From CAZQGO01 sp964593065 (GTDB taxonomy: Bacteria; Oederibacteriota; JAAXVQ01), in the NCBI GenBank assembly GCA_964593065.1, contig CAZQGO010000004.1, forward strand, positions 1 through 64,000: a stretch of 64,000 nucleotides of DNA. Reading direction: 5' to 3'. Within the stretch, counting starts at the first letter, position 1. Each line of letters opens with the position of its first letter. The translations under genes and the position numbers were made by a program. The notes below the pieces were generated by a model, which worked only from the letters and a program-made list of their open reading frames with translations, made no database searches and was not told the DNA's origin. This document shows, in pieces, positions 17,468 through 26,718 of the stretch.

Positions 17468-19561
17468 ATGAAACATCATCCGGCGCAGGTTGCGGTTTCA
17501 AATCATTCGGCCGTTCCGGATCCGCCCGCCTTCCCGCCGGCCCCCGGGCCGATGAAGCGCGGGGATTGGCTGGCGTTGGCGGCAGTCGTCGCGGTTGCCG
17601 TGGCCGTGCGGGTGGCCTATTTCCTCACCGTCCACAAAGAACTGTGGTTCACCCATCCCATCATCGATTCCTTAAACTACCATGAGTGGGCGCTGAACAT
17701 CCTGCGCGGCGATATCCTGGGCCACGACGTCTTCGTACACAGCCCCCTGTACGCCTTCTTCCTGGCGGCCATTTACGCGCTCGTCGGGCCGGTTCCGACG
17801 CTGGCCGCGGCCGTGCAACTCGGTCTCGGGGCCCTGACCTGCGGCCTGCTCTTCCTTCTCGGCCGCAGATTGTTCTCGCGCTGGGTGGGGATCCTGGCGG
17901 GTCTTTCCCAGGCGCTCTACGGCATCGCTTTTTTTCACGAAGGCACGCTGCTGACCGTGGTGCTCATCCACCTGCTCAACATCCTGCTTTTGCTCGCCGC
18001 TTACTGGGCCGCGTCGCAGAAACACTGGCGGGCCTGGGTCCTGCCCGGGGTCCTGCTCGGCCTGTCGGTCCTGACGCGGCCGAACATCCTGATTTTCTTC
18101 TTCGTGCTGGCGCTCTGGATCTGGATGCTGGCCCGCCAAGGCGGCCCGAAACCCTGGCTGCGGGCGTTCGCGGTCCCCGCGGCCGTGGTGGGGATCAGCA
18201 TGTTCGTGGTCATCCTGCCGGCCACGATCCGCAACTACGTGGTCCTGCACGAGTTCATGTTGACGGTCGGGCACGGCGGACTGAATTTCTACATCGGCAA
18301 CAACCGGCAATCATTGGGATACCACCGCCCGGTGAAGGAGCTCGGCCTGTCCGCCACGCGCCAGGTCATGATCTTCCGGAAAGAGGCGGAAAAACGCCTC
18401 GGCCGGCCGCTGACCTACAGCGAATCCAGCCGTTTCTGGTTTCGCGAGGCGTGGCGGGAAATCGAAAACGATCCCGCACACTGGCAACGCCTGTTGATCG
18501 ACAAGCTCCTGCTCCTCCTGAACTATTACGAATACACCACCAGCCTCAACTATTACGCCATCCGGGCCATTACGCCTTTTCTCAAGCTGCCCTGGCTGCC
18601 GTTCGGCGTCCTGGCGCCGCTGGCCCTGCTGGGAATGGTGCTGGCGCGCCGCCGCTGGCGGGAACTGCTGCTCCTATACGGCTTGGTGCTGGTCTACGCC
18701 TTCTCGAACCTGTCCATGCTGGTTTCCTCCGAATATCGCTTCGGGCTGATGCCCGCGTTTTTTCTCTTCGCGGGCCTGGGCCTGGAAACCCTGGCGCGGA
18801 GACTCTGGGCGCGCCAGTGGCATGAATTGTGGCTGCCGGTTACCTTTCTGGCGATCTTCTCCGTTGTGTGCAATCTCGACGTCATCGGCCAGGAGGGAAG
18901 GGATTACCATTTGGCCACGGCCCATTCCAACTTCGGCGGCCTGCTGGCCCGGCTGGAGTATTATCAGCAGGCAAGCGAGGAATACGGCATGGCCAAGGAC
19001 ATCCTGAGTTATGAACCGTCGCATAAATCCTGGCTGGCGCAGCTCCAGGGCGATATGCTGATGAAGGCCGGAAACTTCGTGCCGGCGCTGGCCGCCCTGC
19101 ACGAAGCCTACAGCCTGGCCCCCGAGGATGCGGATGTCGCCAACAGTTATGCGAACGCGCTCACGGCCAACGGGAATTTCGACGAAGCCGTCGAAATCCG
19201 CAAGGAGGCGATCCGCTTGGCTCCCCATTCCTCCCAGTACCAGATGAATCTCGGCATCACCTATCTGTGGGCCAAACAGGACCGGGAAGCCGAAAAAGCC
19301 TTCGCGGCCGCCCTGGCCCTGGAACCGAGGCTGGCCAAGGAAATCGAAGCCCACCGGCGCAACATTCTGCAAGAACGGGAAAGAAAGCGCAAGGTGCCCT
19401 ACGGGACGAAGAAGTCGCAATCGGAAATGGAGCTGGAAAATCTGCCGCCGAACTGGCAACCGCCCGCGTATACGCCGCCGCCGATCCAATATCAGCCCCC
19501 CCCGGTCCAATATCAGCAATATCAACCGCCACCCCAACCCTACCAACCGCCGCCGCGGTAA
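17468..19561 (+). CDS. GT-C membrane glycosyltransferase with TPR and Pro-rich tail (paralogue 1)
   Basis: A 697-residue protein. Residues about 30-470 are polytopic and typical of PMT/GT83-like GT-C enzymes: the first loop has HPIIDSLNYHEWALNIL with the candidate catalytic Asp, and then FVHSPLYAFFLAAIYALVG. Residues about 480-640 form TPR-like repeats (AGNFVPALAALHEAYSLAPE, NFDEAVEIRKEAIRLAP). The last about 35 residues are a low-complexity Pro/Gln/Tyr tail with repeated QYQPPP and YQPPP units. The tail is absent in the two downstream paralogues. It probably transfers a sugar from a lipid-linked donor at the periplasmic face; the TPR part would face the periplasm or hold partners (inference). 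Confidence 0.8.
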   Translation: MKHHPAQVAVSNHSAVPDPPAFPPAPGPMKRGDWLALAAVVAVAVAVRVAYFLTVHKELWFTHPIIDSLNYHEWALNILRGDILGHDVFVHSPLYAFFLAAIYALVGPVPTLAAAVQLGLGALTCGLLFLLGRRLFSRWVGILAGLSQALYGIAFFHEGTLLTVVLIHLLNILLLLAAYWAASQKHWRAWVLPGVLLGLSVLTRPNILIFFFVLALWIWMLARQGGPKPWLRAFAVPAAVVGISMFVVILPATIRNYVVLHEFMLTVGHGGLNFYIGNNRQSLGYHRPVKELGLSATRQVMIFRKEAEKRLGRPLTYSESSRFWFREAWREIENDPAHWQRLLIDKLLLLLNYYEYTTSLNYYAIRAITPFLKLPWLPFGVLAPLALLGMVLARRRWRELLLLYGLVLVYAFSNLSMLVSSEYRFGLMPAFFLFAGLGLETLARRLWARQWHELWLPVTFLAIFSVVCNLDVIGQEGRDYHLATAHSNFGGLLARLEYYQQASEEYGMAKDILSYEPSHKSWLAQLQGDMLMKAGNFVPALAALHEAYSLAPEDADVANSYANALTANGNFDEAVEIRKEAIRLAPHSSQYQMNLGITYLWAKQDREAEKAFAAALALEPRLAKEIEAHRRNILQERERKRKVPYGTKKSQSEMELENLPPNWQPPAYTPPPIQYQPPPVQYQQYQPPPQPYQPPPR

Positions 19562-19669
19562 AGCCGGAGATCGAAACATGTCGCCCAACGGTTTTCCCAG
19601 GATGTCTCCGGAGGCTTACCTTTCCGGTGGCCGTGCCGGCCGATCCTCCCGCGTGCGGCGGTTTCAGCG

Positions 19670-21619
19670 GTGACGCCCGCCGCGTCCATTCCTCCCGCCA
19701 ACGATTCCTGGGCTCCGCCTCAGCCTCAACCCCTGACTCGTTCGGACTGGCTTGCGCTCCTGGGGGTGTTCACGGCGGCCGCAATGGTCCGCCTTGCCTA
19801 TTTTCTCAGCGTGCGGCAACAGGTGTGGTTCCAGCATCCTCTCATGGATGCCTATGTTTACCACCTCTGGGCGCAACGCATCGCCGCGGGCGACTGGCTC
19901 GGGACCGGCGTCTTCAACCAAAGTCCGCTGTATCCCTATCTGCTCGGCTTGATCTACCGGCTGGCGGGCGCACGGCCGGCGTTCGTGGAAGGTTTGCAGC
20001 TGCTGCTGGGAGCCGTGAGTTGCGGGCTGGTGTTCCTGCTCGGCCGCCGCCTGTTTTCCCGCGGGATCGGCCTGGCTGCCGGGTTGATGTCCGCGGCGTA
20101 CGGCATTTCCTTTTTTCTGGAAGGGTCCCTGCTGACTGCCGCGCTCATCCAGGCGCTCAACTTGGGCATCCTGCTGACCGCCCTCTGGGCCTCCGGCCGG
20201 ACCCGTTGGCAGGCCTGGTTCCTGCCGGGAGTCCTGCTTGGTCTCAGCCTGCTGGCGCGACCCAATATTGCACTCTTCGGCCTGCTGCTGGCCTTCTGGG
20301 CGTGGAAGCTCCGGCCCCGCACGCCGTCGTCCGGCGCCCGGCTCAAGCCGGTAGCGGCGTTGGCCCTTGGCGCCGTCTTGATGGTATTGCCGGTCACGCT
20401 CCGCAACGCCTGGGTCCTGCGTGACTTCATCGTGACCGTGCCTACGGGCGCCCTGAACTTCTATCTCGGGAACGTTCCCGGCTCCTCCACCCAAGTCATC
20501 GACCCGGGGGACTTCGCCCTGTCGGCCTTCAATTTCGCGGACGACTTCAAGCGCAGCGCCGAACAGCATTTGAAGCACAAGCTGTCCTATTCGGCCTCCA
20601 ACCGGTACTGGTTCGGCCGGGCGTGGCGGACGATCCTGGCCCATCCGGGCGCCTGGACGGCCACACTCCTGAACAAAACCGTCCGCCTGTTCAACTACTT
20701 TGAAAACACCAGCAACCTCAACTTTTACCTGGTGCGTCAGCGCACCGCCTTCCTGCGCCTGCCCTGGCTCGGCTATGCCCTCGTCCTGCCGTGGGCCGTG
20801 CTGGGAATGTGGTGGAACCGGCGCCGCGGCCGCGGCCTGTTTCCGGTATACGCCCTGGTCGCGGCCGTGGCCTTTTCCAATATCTTTCTGTTCAGTACCA
20901 CGGAGTACCGCTACGCGCTCCTGCCGGCATTCTTTCTCTTCGCCTGCGCGGGTCTGGCGGAGTGGTTGCGCCTCCTGCGCTCCCGCCGCTGGTCGCGCGC
21001 CGTCGTGGGCGCTGCGATCGTGCTGGTCGCGCTCTTCCTCGCCGCGGGTGAGTTCAATCCCCCCAGCAAGAAGGCCTATTTGCTTGCGCTGGCCCGCACG
21101 AATTTCGCCTCCATGCTGGAGCGGATTGGAGATCGCCCAGGCGCCATTCGCGAATACCGCCAGGCCCGCGAGCTGTTGGCCGCCGACCAGGATTTGAACC
21201 TGTTGGCCGAGGTGACCGTCCGCGAAATGGATGCGCTGTCGCGAGAACGCCGTGACGCAGCGGCCCTGGCCGTGATGCAGGAGGTGTTGCCGAAATTCCT
21301 GCGCCGGCCGGCCCTGCTGGACAAGTTCGCGCACAGCCTGGCGGATCTCGGATTTTTGGAATTGGCCGCCCTGGCCCTGGAACGCGCCGCCGCGCAGGCG
21401 CCCGACCAACCGCGGTATTGGATGCACTTGGGCGCGGTCTATGCCAAACTGCGTGATGTTGCCGGCTCCCGGCGAGCGTTCGAGCAGGCGCGGCGGCTCG
21501 ATCCCGCCCTGGACGCGCAAATTTCCAAGACCCTGCGCGCCGTGGAACGGGACGCGGCCCAGGGCGCGCGTGGGACCGGCCGCAGCGAGCAGGCGCCCGT
21601 CCGGGACGGGGCAAGATGA
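19670..21619 (+). CDS. GT-C membrane glycosyltransferase with TPR-like tail (paralogue 2)
   Basis: A 649-residue protein with the same layout as its neighbours: signature HPLMDAYVYHLWAQRI and FNQSPLYPYLLGLIYRLAG in the first loop, about ten membrane segments up to about residue 465, then helical repeats (RIGDRPGAIREYRQARELL, LALERAAAQAPDQPRYWMHL). The start is GTG 19670; the ribosome binding site is weak. The gene overlaps the next one by four bases (ATGA at 21616-21619), a sign of translational coupling. Substrates are unknown. The shared motif D-x3-YH-x-WA differs slightly from paralogue 1, and paralogues 2 and 3 are closer to each other than to 1 by inspection. Confidence 0.8.
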   Translation: MTPAASIPPANDSWAPPQPQPLTRSDWLALLGVFTAAAMVRLAYFLSVRQQVWFQHPLMDAYVYHLWAQRIAAGDWLGTGVFNQSPLYPYLLGLIYRLAGARPAFVEGLQLLLGAVSCGLVFLLGRRLFSRGIGLAAGLMSAAYGISFFLEGSLLTAALIQALNLGILLTALWASGRTRWQAWFLPGVLLGLSLLARPNIALFGLLLAFWAWKLRPRTPSSGARLKPVAALALGAVLMVLPVTLRNAWVLRDFIVTVPTGALNFYLGNVPGSSTQVIDPGDFALSAFNFADDFKRSAEQHLKHKLSYSASNRYWFGRAWRTILAHPGAWTATLLNKTVRLFNYFENTSNLNFYLVRQRTAFLRLPWLGYALVLPWAVLGMWWNRRRGRGLFPVYALVAAVAFSNIFLFSTTEYRYALLPAFFLFACAGLAEWLRLLRSRRWSRAVVGAAIVLVALFLAAGEFNPPSKKAYLLALARTNFASMLERIGDRPGAIREYRQARELLAADQDLNLLAEVTVREMDALSRERRDAAALAVMQEVLPKFLRRPALLDKFAHSLADLGFLELAALALERAAAQAPDQPRYWMHLGAVYAKLRDVAGSRRAFEQARRLDPALDAQISKTLRAVERDAAQGARGTGRSEQAPVRDGAR

Positions 21620-23517
21620 ACCCGCCGGCTTGGGCCGCGCCGGCTTGGTTTCCGGAGCCCGCTCCGCCCTGGACGCGGCGCGACACCGCCTATGCGGCCG
21701 GCGTATGCATCCTGGCCTTCCTGGTTCGTTTCGGCTACTGGCTCGCCGTGCGCAACGAACTCTGGTTCGCGCATCCCATCGTGGACGCGGAAATTTACCA
21801 CCTCTGGGCCCGGTCCATCGCCGGCGGGTCTTTCCTGGGAACCGGGATCTTCAACCAAAGCCCGCTGTACCCCTACCTGCTGGCGGCCCTGTACGCCGTG
21901 ACGGGTCCGAGGCCGGAAGCCGCGGCGCTCCTGCAACTGGGATTCGGGGTGGCCAGTTGTGGTTTGGTGTTCCTCCTGGCGCGCCGGTTGATGTCCCCCG
22001 CGGCGGGACTGCTGGCCGGGGTGGGGGAGGCGTGTTACGCGCCGGCATTTTTCTTCGAAGCCACCCTATTGACCGCCGCCTTGATCCACCTGTTGAACCT
22101 TCTGGTGCTGTGGTCCGCCTACTGGGCCGGAGGACGTTCCCAAGCGAAAGCCTGGCTCCTCCCCGGGTTCCTGCTGGGCTTGTCCGTGCTCGCGCGGCCC
22201 AACGCGCTTCTGCTGCTCGTCGTCCTGGGCTTCTGGCTGTGGAAGGTCACGGACGGCCTGCGCCGCAGGCTCGCCTCGCTGCTGGTCCTGACCGCCGCGG
22301 TCGTGCTCATGATCCTGCCCGTGACCCTGCGCAACTTGTTCGTGCTCCACGAATTCGTCCTCACGGTTCCGTCCGGCGCCCTGAACTTTTATTTGGGGAA
22401 CGTGGATCGGCCGCTCGCCAAGGTGCTGCCTCCGGGCCGGGACGGCCTGCTCGCGTACCGGTTCGTCGAGGACTTCAAGGAGAGCGCGGAACGCAGACTC
22501 GGCCGGCCTGTGACCTATTCGGCCTCCAACCGTTTTTGGCTCGCGGAAACGCTGCGCGACATCGGGAGCCATCCCGGTAGATCCGCCCTGCGGTTTTTCC
22601 GCAAGTTCGTCTCCTTTCTGAATCATTACGAAAACGCCACCACCCTGGATTACTATTTCGTGCGCCAGCGCGTCCCTTACCTGCGCTGGCCCTGGCTGCA
22701 TTTCGGCCTGGTGATGCCCCTGGCGGTCATGGGTCTGATCTTGTGCGCGCCCCGGATCCGTCCGCTCTTTCCGCTCTACGGCTTCGTCGCCGTCTACCTG
22801 CTTTCCAACCTGCTGTTCTTCGTTTCCGCGGAGTATCGGTACGGCGTCATGCCGGCCTTTTTCGTCTTCGCGGGCCTGGGTGCAGCGCGCCTGGTGGCGT
22901 ATTGGCGCCAAGGACGCCGGCGTGCTCTGCTCCTGGCCGCTGCCGGCTGCCTGGGCCTGCTGTGGCTGGGCAACCTGCAGTTGCGCAATCCTTTGGACCA
23001 CAAGGCGGGGCTGGCCCATGCTCATTTCAGCCTGGGCAAGGTTTACGAACGGCAGGGCCTGATCAAGGACGCGCTGCGGGAATTCGGCCAGGCACGGGCC
23101 CTGCTGGCTCCCGGGCAGGATCTCAATCAACTGGCCCAGGTCACCTTCGCGGAATTCAAGGCGAGCCTCCGTCTTCCCGGCCAGTACACCGTGCTGAAAG
23201 GCATGCAGGACCTGCTTCCGAAAATCATGGATAACGCGCCCCTGCTGGACCAGTATGGCACCGAGTTGTCGGCCCACGGATTTCCGGAACTGGCCTTGCT
23301 TGCCTTCCGGCGTGCGCTCCAGGTGGCGCCCGCCCAGGGCCGCGTCTGGCTGCACACCGGCCTGGCCCTGCTCAGGCTCGGGAAACCAGCCAAAGCCCAA
23401 GAGGCTTTTGCCCGCGCGAAACTTCTCGATCCCGCGTTGGCGCCCGAGATTCAACGACTCCCGCCGGCGGTCTTCCCGACGCCCGCACCGAGCCCCGCGC
23501 CCCAAAAGACCCCGTAA
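21616..23517 (+). CDS. GT-C membrane glycosyltransferase with TPR-like tail (paralogue 3)
   Basis: A 633-residue member of the tandem family, with HPIVDAEIYHLWARSIAGG and FNQSPLYPYLLAALYAVTG in the first loop, repeated hydrophobic segments to about residue 465, and a helical-repeat tail (RQGLIKDALREFGQARALL, ELALLAFRRALQVAPAQGR). The C-terminus is Pro-rich (TPAPSPAPQ). It overlaps paralogue 2 by four bases. The segment LTVPSGALNFYLGNV has close counterparts in both relatives (LTVGHGGLNFYIGNN, VTVPTGALNFYLGNV), a useful family marker. Role in surface glycan or glycoprotein assembly is likely but the substrate is not known. Confidence 0.8.
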   Translation: MNPPAWAAPAWFPEPAPPWTRRDTAYAAGVCILAFLVRFGYWLAVRNELWFAHPIVDAEIYHLWARSIAGGSFLGTGIFNQSPLYPYLLAALYAVTGPRPEAAALLQLGFGVASCGLVFLLARRLMSPAAGLLAGVGEACYAPAFFFEATLLTAALIHLLNLLVLWSAYWAGGRSQAKAWLLPGFLLGLSVLARPNALLLLVVLGFWLWKVTDGLRRRLASLLVLTAAVVLMILPVTLRNLFVLHEFVLTVPSGALNFYLGNVDRPLAKVLPPGRDGLLAYRFVEDFKESAERRLGRPVTYSASNRFWLAETLRDIGSHPGRSALRFFRKFVSFLNHYENATTLDYYFVRQRVPYLRWPWLHFGLVMPLAVMGLILCAPRIRPLFPLYGFVAVYLLSNLLFFVSAEYRYGVMPAFFVFAGLGAARLVAYWRQGRRRALLLAAAGCLGLLWLGNLQLRNPLDHKAGLAHAHFSLGKVYERQGLIKDALREFGQARALLAPGQDLNQLAQVTFAEFKASLRLPGQYTVLKGMQDLLPKIMDNAPLLDQYGTELSAHGFPELALLAFRRALQVAPAQGRVWLHTGLALLRLGKPAKAQEAFARAKLLDPALAPEIQRLPPAVFPTPAPSPAPQKTP

Positions 23518-23558
23518 AAAAAGATGGTCAAGATCCCCGTTCCCATGTTAAGAATAGG

Positions 23559-23585
23559 CCCGCCGGTTTAAACGAAGCCGGCGGG
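23559..23585 (+). other. Strong hairpin in the mutL leader
   Basis: CCCGCCGG (23559-23566) and CCGGCGGG (23578-23585) pair perfectly over eight bases with an 11-base loop. No T-run follows. It lies between the end of the glycosyltransferase run and the ATG of mutL (20 bases downstream), so it may be a rho-assisted or processing stem or may affect mutL translation. Confidence 0.4.
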
Positions 23586-23604
23586 GAAGGGGTTTCCAGC
23601 CTGC

Positions 23605-25386
23605 ATGCACCGGATCCAGGTCCTGTCCGAAAAGGTTGCCAATCTGATTGCCGCCGGGGAAGTGGTGGAGCGGCCGGCGTCGGTGGTCAAGGAATTGCTG
23701 GAAAACTCCCTGGACGCCGGCGCCGGCGAGATTGAGGTGGAGGCCAAAAACTCCGGGTTGTCGCTGCTGCGCGTGACCGATAACGGGGAAGGCATGGGCC
23801 CGGAGGACGCCCGGCTGGCCTTGGCGCGTCACGCCACCAGCAAATTGTCCGCCGCCGAGGACCTCAACCATATCTCGACCTTCGGGTTCCGCGGGGAAGC
23901 CCTGCCGTCCATCGCCTCCGTGTCGCGGCTGGAGCTCATGACCCGACCCCGCGACGCCGCCGGCGGTTTTTTTCTGAAACTGGAAGGGGGGCGGGTGCAG
24001 GAAGCCCGCGAAACCGGATGTGCGCCGGGTACGAGCATCACGGTGCGCGACCTTTTCTTCAACACCCCCGCGCGGCGCAAGTTCCTGAAAAGCCCGGCCA
24101 CCGAACAGTCCCATCTCATCCAGGCCGTGGAATCCCTGGCCTTGGCCTTCCCCGGCGTGCGTGTTCTGCTCACGCTGGACGACCGGGAAATCCTGAACTG
24201 TCCGGCCGCGCCCTCGCTCCGGGAGCGCGTCGCGGCGGTCTACGGCCGCTCCCTCCCTCAAGACCTGCAAGCCATCTCCTGGGAAGGCGGCGGCGTGTGG
24301 GTGAAGGGCTTGGCCGCGGGCCCGGCGGCAGCGCGTCCCACGCGCCAGGGCATGCAGATCTACGTCAACGGCCGGCGGGTGGAGCACCGGGGGATCGCCC
24401 ATGCGCTCCTGGAAGCCTACCGTTCCTTCCTGCCGCCCGAGCGCTACCCGGTGTGTTTTGTTTTCTTGACCGTGCCCACTCCGTTGGTGGACGTCAATGT
24501 ACATCCCGCCAAGCGCGAGGTCCGCTTCAAGGACGAGCACGCGATTCACGACCTGGTGGTCTCCGCCCTGCGGGCCGCCATCGGCGAAACGGATCTTTCG
24601 GGCGCGCGGCGGCTTCGGGCGGCCTCCGGGACAGAAACCGCGGCGTCGGCCCAAACAAATCTGAACTACCCGCCGGCCGCGCCCGCCTGGTCCGGCGCAC
24701 GCGTGCGGGAGGCGGTATCGTCCTATCTATCAAACCGTTCCGGCGCCGAGGCGACGGAAACACCCGGCCCGGGCCCGGGTGCAGCGGCGGAGGCATTCGA
24801 AACCGAGGCGGCGCCGGAAGGCGACCGGATCATCGGGCAGGTAGGGCGCACCTACATCGCCGGCCAGGATGGAGAGGGGTTTTTTCTCCTGGATCAGCAT
24901 GCATTGCACGAACGCCTCTTGTACGAGGAAATCCGCCGGAGCCCGGCGTCCATCCCCCGCCAGGCGCTCCTGCTGCCCTTGACGTTCGAGTTGCCGCCGG
25001 CCCAGTCGGTCCTGCTGGAGGAACTGCGCGGCGAGTACGCGCGCCTGGGCCTGGAAATCGAACCGTTCGGGAAAAACACCTTCGTCATCCGCACCCAGCC
25101 GCATTTCTGGCGCGGGGGAGACCTGCCCGCGCTGGTGCGGGAAACACTCGACCTCGGCGGGGAGACCGGCAGGCCGCCCGCCGCCGAAGCGTTGAAGGAC
25201 CGGGTGCACAAGCTGTTGGCCTGCCATGCGGCCGTGAAGGCCGGGGACCGCCTGCAGCCGGAAATCCTGCAGGCCCTCGTGCAGGGGCTGCGCTCCCTGG
25301 CCAAGCCCTGGACCTGCCCGCACGGCCGTCCCTTCATCTTCCGCCTGTCCTGGCGGGAACTCGACCGCTTGTTCAAGCGGGGATGA
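23605..25386 (+). CDS. mutL: DNA mismatch repair protein MutL, endonuclease type
   Basis: MutL couples MutS recognition to strand incision. The GHKL ATPase motifs are all present: ELLENSLDAGA, VTDNGEGM, FGFRGEALPSIASVS and the later NGRRVEHRG and NVHPAKREVRF. The C-terminal domain has the metal-dependent endonuclease motif DQHALHERLLYE, which fits DQHA-x2-E-x4-E, plus ACHAAVKAGD and CPHGRP. This predicts a nicking MutL as in bacteria without MutH/Dam. A variable Pro/Ala linker joins the domains (about residues 335-405). Length is 593 aa. Its stop overlaps the miaA start (ATGA, 25383-25386). mutS is about 14.5 kb upstream on the same strand. Confidence 0.96.
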   Translation: MHRIQVLSEKVANLIAAGEVVERPASVVKELLENSLDAGAGEIEVEAKNSGLSLLRVTDNGEGMGPEDARLALARHATSKLSAAEDLNHISTFGFRGEALPSIASVSRLELMTRPRDAAGGFFLKLEGGRVQEARETGCAPGTSITVRDLFFNTPARRKFLKSPATEQSHLIQAVESLALAFPGVRVLLTLDDREILNCPAAPSLRERVAAVYGRSLPQDLQAISWEGGGVWVKGLAAGPAAARPTRQGMQIYVNGRRVEHRGIAHALLEAYRSFLPPERYPVCFVFLTVPTPLVDVNVHPAKREVRFKDEHAIHDLVVSALRAAIGETDLSGARRLRAASGTETAASAQTNLNYPPAAPAWSGARVREAVSSYLSNRSGAEATETPGPGPGAAAEAFETEAAPEGDRIIGQVGRTYIAGQDGEGFFLLDQHALHERLLYEEIRRSPASIPRQALLLPLTFELPPAQSVLLEELRGEYARLGLEIEPFGKNTFVIRTQPHFWRGGDLPALVRETLDLGGETGRPPAAEALKDRVHKLLACHAAVKAGDRLQPEILQALVQGLRSLAKPWTCPHGRPFIFRLSWRELDRLFKRG

Positions 25387-26432
25387 CTCGGCGTCCCGTC
25401 TGGCCCGCGCGGGGCGTGGTGGTGCTGGGCGGCCCCTCGGCCGCCGGCAAAACCGAAGTGGCCCTTCTCCTGGCCAAGGATCTCGACGCCGAGATTATTT
25501 CCGCGGACTCCCGTCAAATCTATCGCGGCCTGGACCTGGGAACCGGCAAACCCACTCCGGCCGAACGGCGCCGCGTCCGTCATCACCTGCTGTCCGCTTG
25601 CCCCCTCGGCCGCGCCGTGACGGCGGCGGATTTCGCGCGCTTGGCTGAAGCGGCCTACCGCGACATCGCCCGCCGCGGCCGCCGCTGCCTGGTCGTAGGC
25701 GGCACGGGCTTGTGGATCAAGGCCTTCGTGGATGGTCTCACGCCCGGCCCGCCGCCGAATCCCCAACTGCGGGAACGGCTTCAGGAGCGGGCCCGGCGCG
25801 AAGGCCGCGGCAGCCTGCACCGGGAACTGGAGCGCTTGGATCCCGCGACCGCGGGGCGCTTGCATCCCTCGGACCAGGTGCGCGTGATTCGCGCCCTGGA
25901 AATCCTCCACGCCGGCCTACCCCCCTCCCGGTTGCGGAGACGGGCGGGGACCGGCCGCAGGCCCGCCTGCCTCATCGCCCTGTTCCGGTCGCGGGAGGAA
26001 TTGTATGCTCGGGCCGAACGGCGCGTGGAGGCATGGCTGTCCGCCGGCTGGCTCGACCAGGTGGAGGCCCTGCGAAAAGCCGCCCGGCGCTGGCGACTGC
26101 CGGCTTTGCGGGCCATCGGCTTCGACCATTTGCTGCAGGTTCTGGAGGGGGGATTGGGACGGGACAGGGCCGCGGAGCTCATCCGCAGGGACACGCGGCG
26201 CTATATCAAGCGACAGCTCACCTGGTTCCGCGCGGATCCGCGCTGGCATTGGGTGGATGCGTCCGGCGGCAGCGAGGCCGCGCGGGCGGAAATTCTCAGC
26301 CTGCTGGGGGAGCTGGGATGGTGGCAAGCGGGGAGTGGACCCGGCGGCGAGTCCGGAAAAGCGGCGATGCGGGGAAGCGGCCGCGCTATTCTTCCTGCAG
26401 GGCTTCGTCGATGTGAGCGGCCAGGGCGCTGA
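25383..26432 (+). CDS. miaA: tRNA dimethylallyltransferase MiaA
   Basis: MiaA transfers the dimethylallyl group from DMAPP to N6 of A37 in tRNA, making the substrate of MiaB. The P-loop GGPSAAGKTEVA is at about residues 16-27; ISADSRQIYRGLDLGTGKPT and VVGGTGLWIKAF are family signatures, and the C-terminal RYIKRQLTWFR is the tRNA-contact motif. The 349-residue frame continues about 40 residues past the usual end; this Gly/Ser/Arg-rich tail overlaps the convergent zapA gene by 47 bases (26386-26432) and may have little function. Start ATG overlaps the mutL stop, so mutL and miaA are likely cotranslated. Confidence 0.94.
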   Translation: MTRRPVWPARGVVVLGGPSAAGKTEVALLLAKDLDAEIISADSRQIYRGLDLGTGKPTPAERRRVRHHLLSACPLGRAVTAADFARLAEAAYRDIARRGRRCLVVGGTGLWIKAFVDGLTPGPPPNPQLRERLQERARREGRGSLHRELERLDPATAGRLHPSDQVRVIRALEILHAGLPPSRLRRRAGTGRRPACLIALFRSREELYARAERRVEAWLSAGWLDQVEALRKAARRWRLPALRAIGFDHLLQVLEGGLGRDRAAELIRRDTRRYIKRQLTWFRADPRWHWVDASGGSEAARAEILSLLGELGWWQAGSGPGGESGKAAMRGSGRAILPAGLRRCERPGR

Positions 26433-26715
26433 TGGCCTCGGGAGCCAAAGCCGTGTGCTTGGATTCCAGGATGGGCGCTTCCGCCGCTTTTTTGGGCGTG
26501 CGGGCCGCGCGGAGGCGGAAGACTTCGTCCGCGAGGTTGACTGCGGCCAGGATGCAGACTTTCAGGGGTACGGACAGGTGGGCGCCGGTGGCGATATCGC
26601 GCATTTTCCCGTCCACGTAGCGGGCCAGCTCCTGAATATACTCGGGGTCGGCCTCGCCCCGGATGGTGTACTCGTTTCCGAAAATATTCACCTTCACGGA
26701 TTGTCTCTCTTCCAT
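26386..26715 (-). CDS. zapA: Cell division protein ZapA
   Basis: ZapA stabilises FtsZ filaments. This 109-residue protein opens with SVKVNIFGNEYTIRGEADPEYI, the ZapA globular head, followed by YVDGKMRDIA and a coiled-coil segment (PLKVCILAAVNLADEVFRL). The C-terminal about 35 residues are Ala-rich and variable. It is the last gene of a minus-strand set pheT - coiled-coil gene - zapA; the coiled-coil gene ends three bases before its start. Its 3' end runs 47 bases into the 3' end of miaA on the other strand. Confidence 0.9.
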   Translation of the reverse strand: MEERQSVKVNIFGNEYTIRGEADPEYIQELARYVDGKMRDIATGAHLSVPLKVCILAAVNLADEVFRLRAARTPKKAAEAPILESKHTALAPEAISALAAHIDEALQEE

Positions 26716-26718
26716 AGG

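Noticed and set aside
23559..23585. Hairpin before mutL considered as a terminator of the glycosyltransferase run.
   Set aside because: No T-run follows, so it is listed only as a hairpin.
24018..25382. Upstream part of the long frame that ends as miaA.
   Set aside because: It lies inside mutL in another frame; miaA begins at ATG 25383 with its P-loop directly after.
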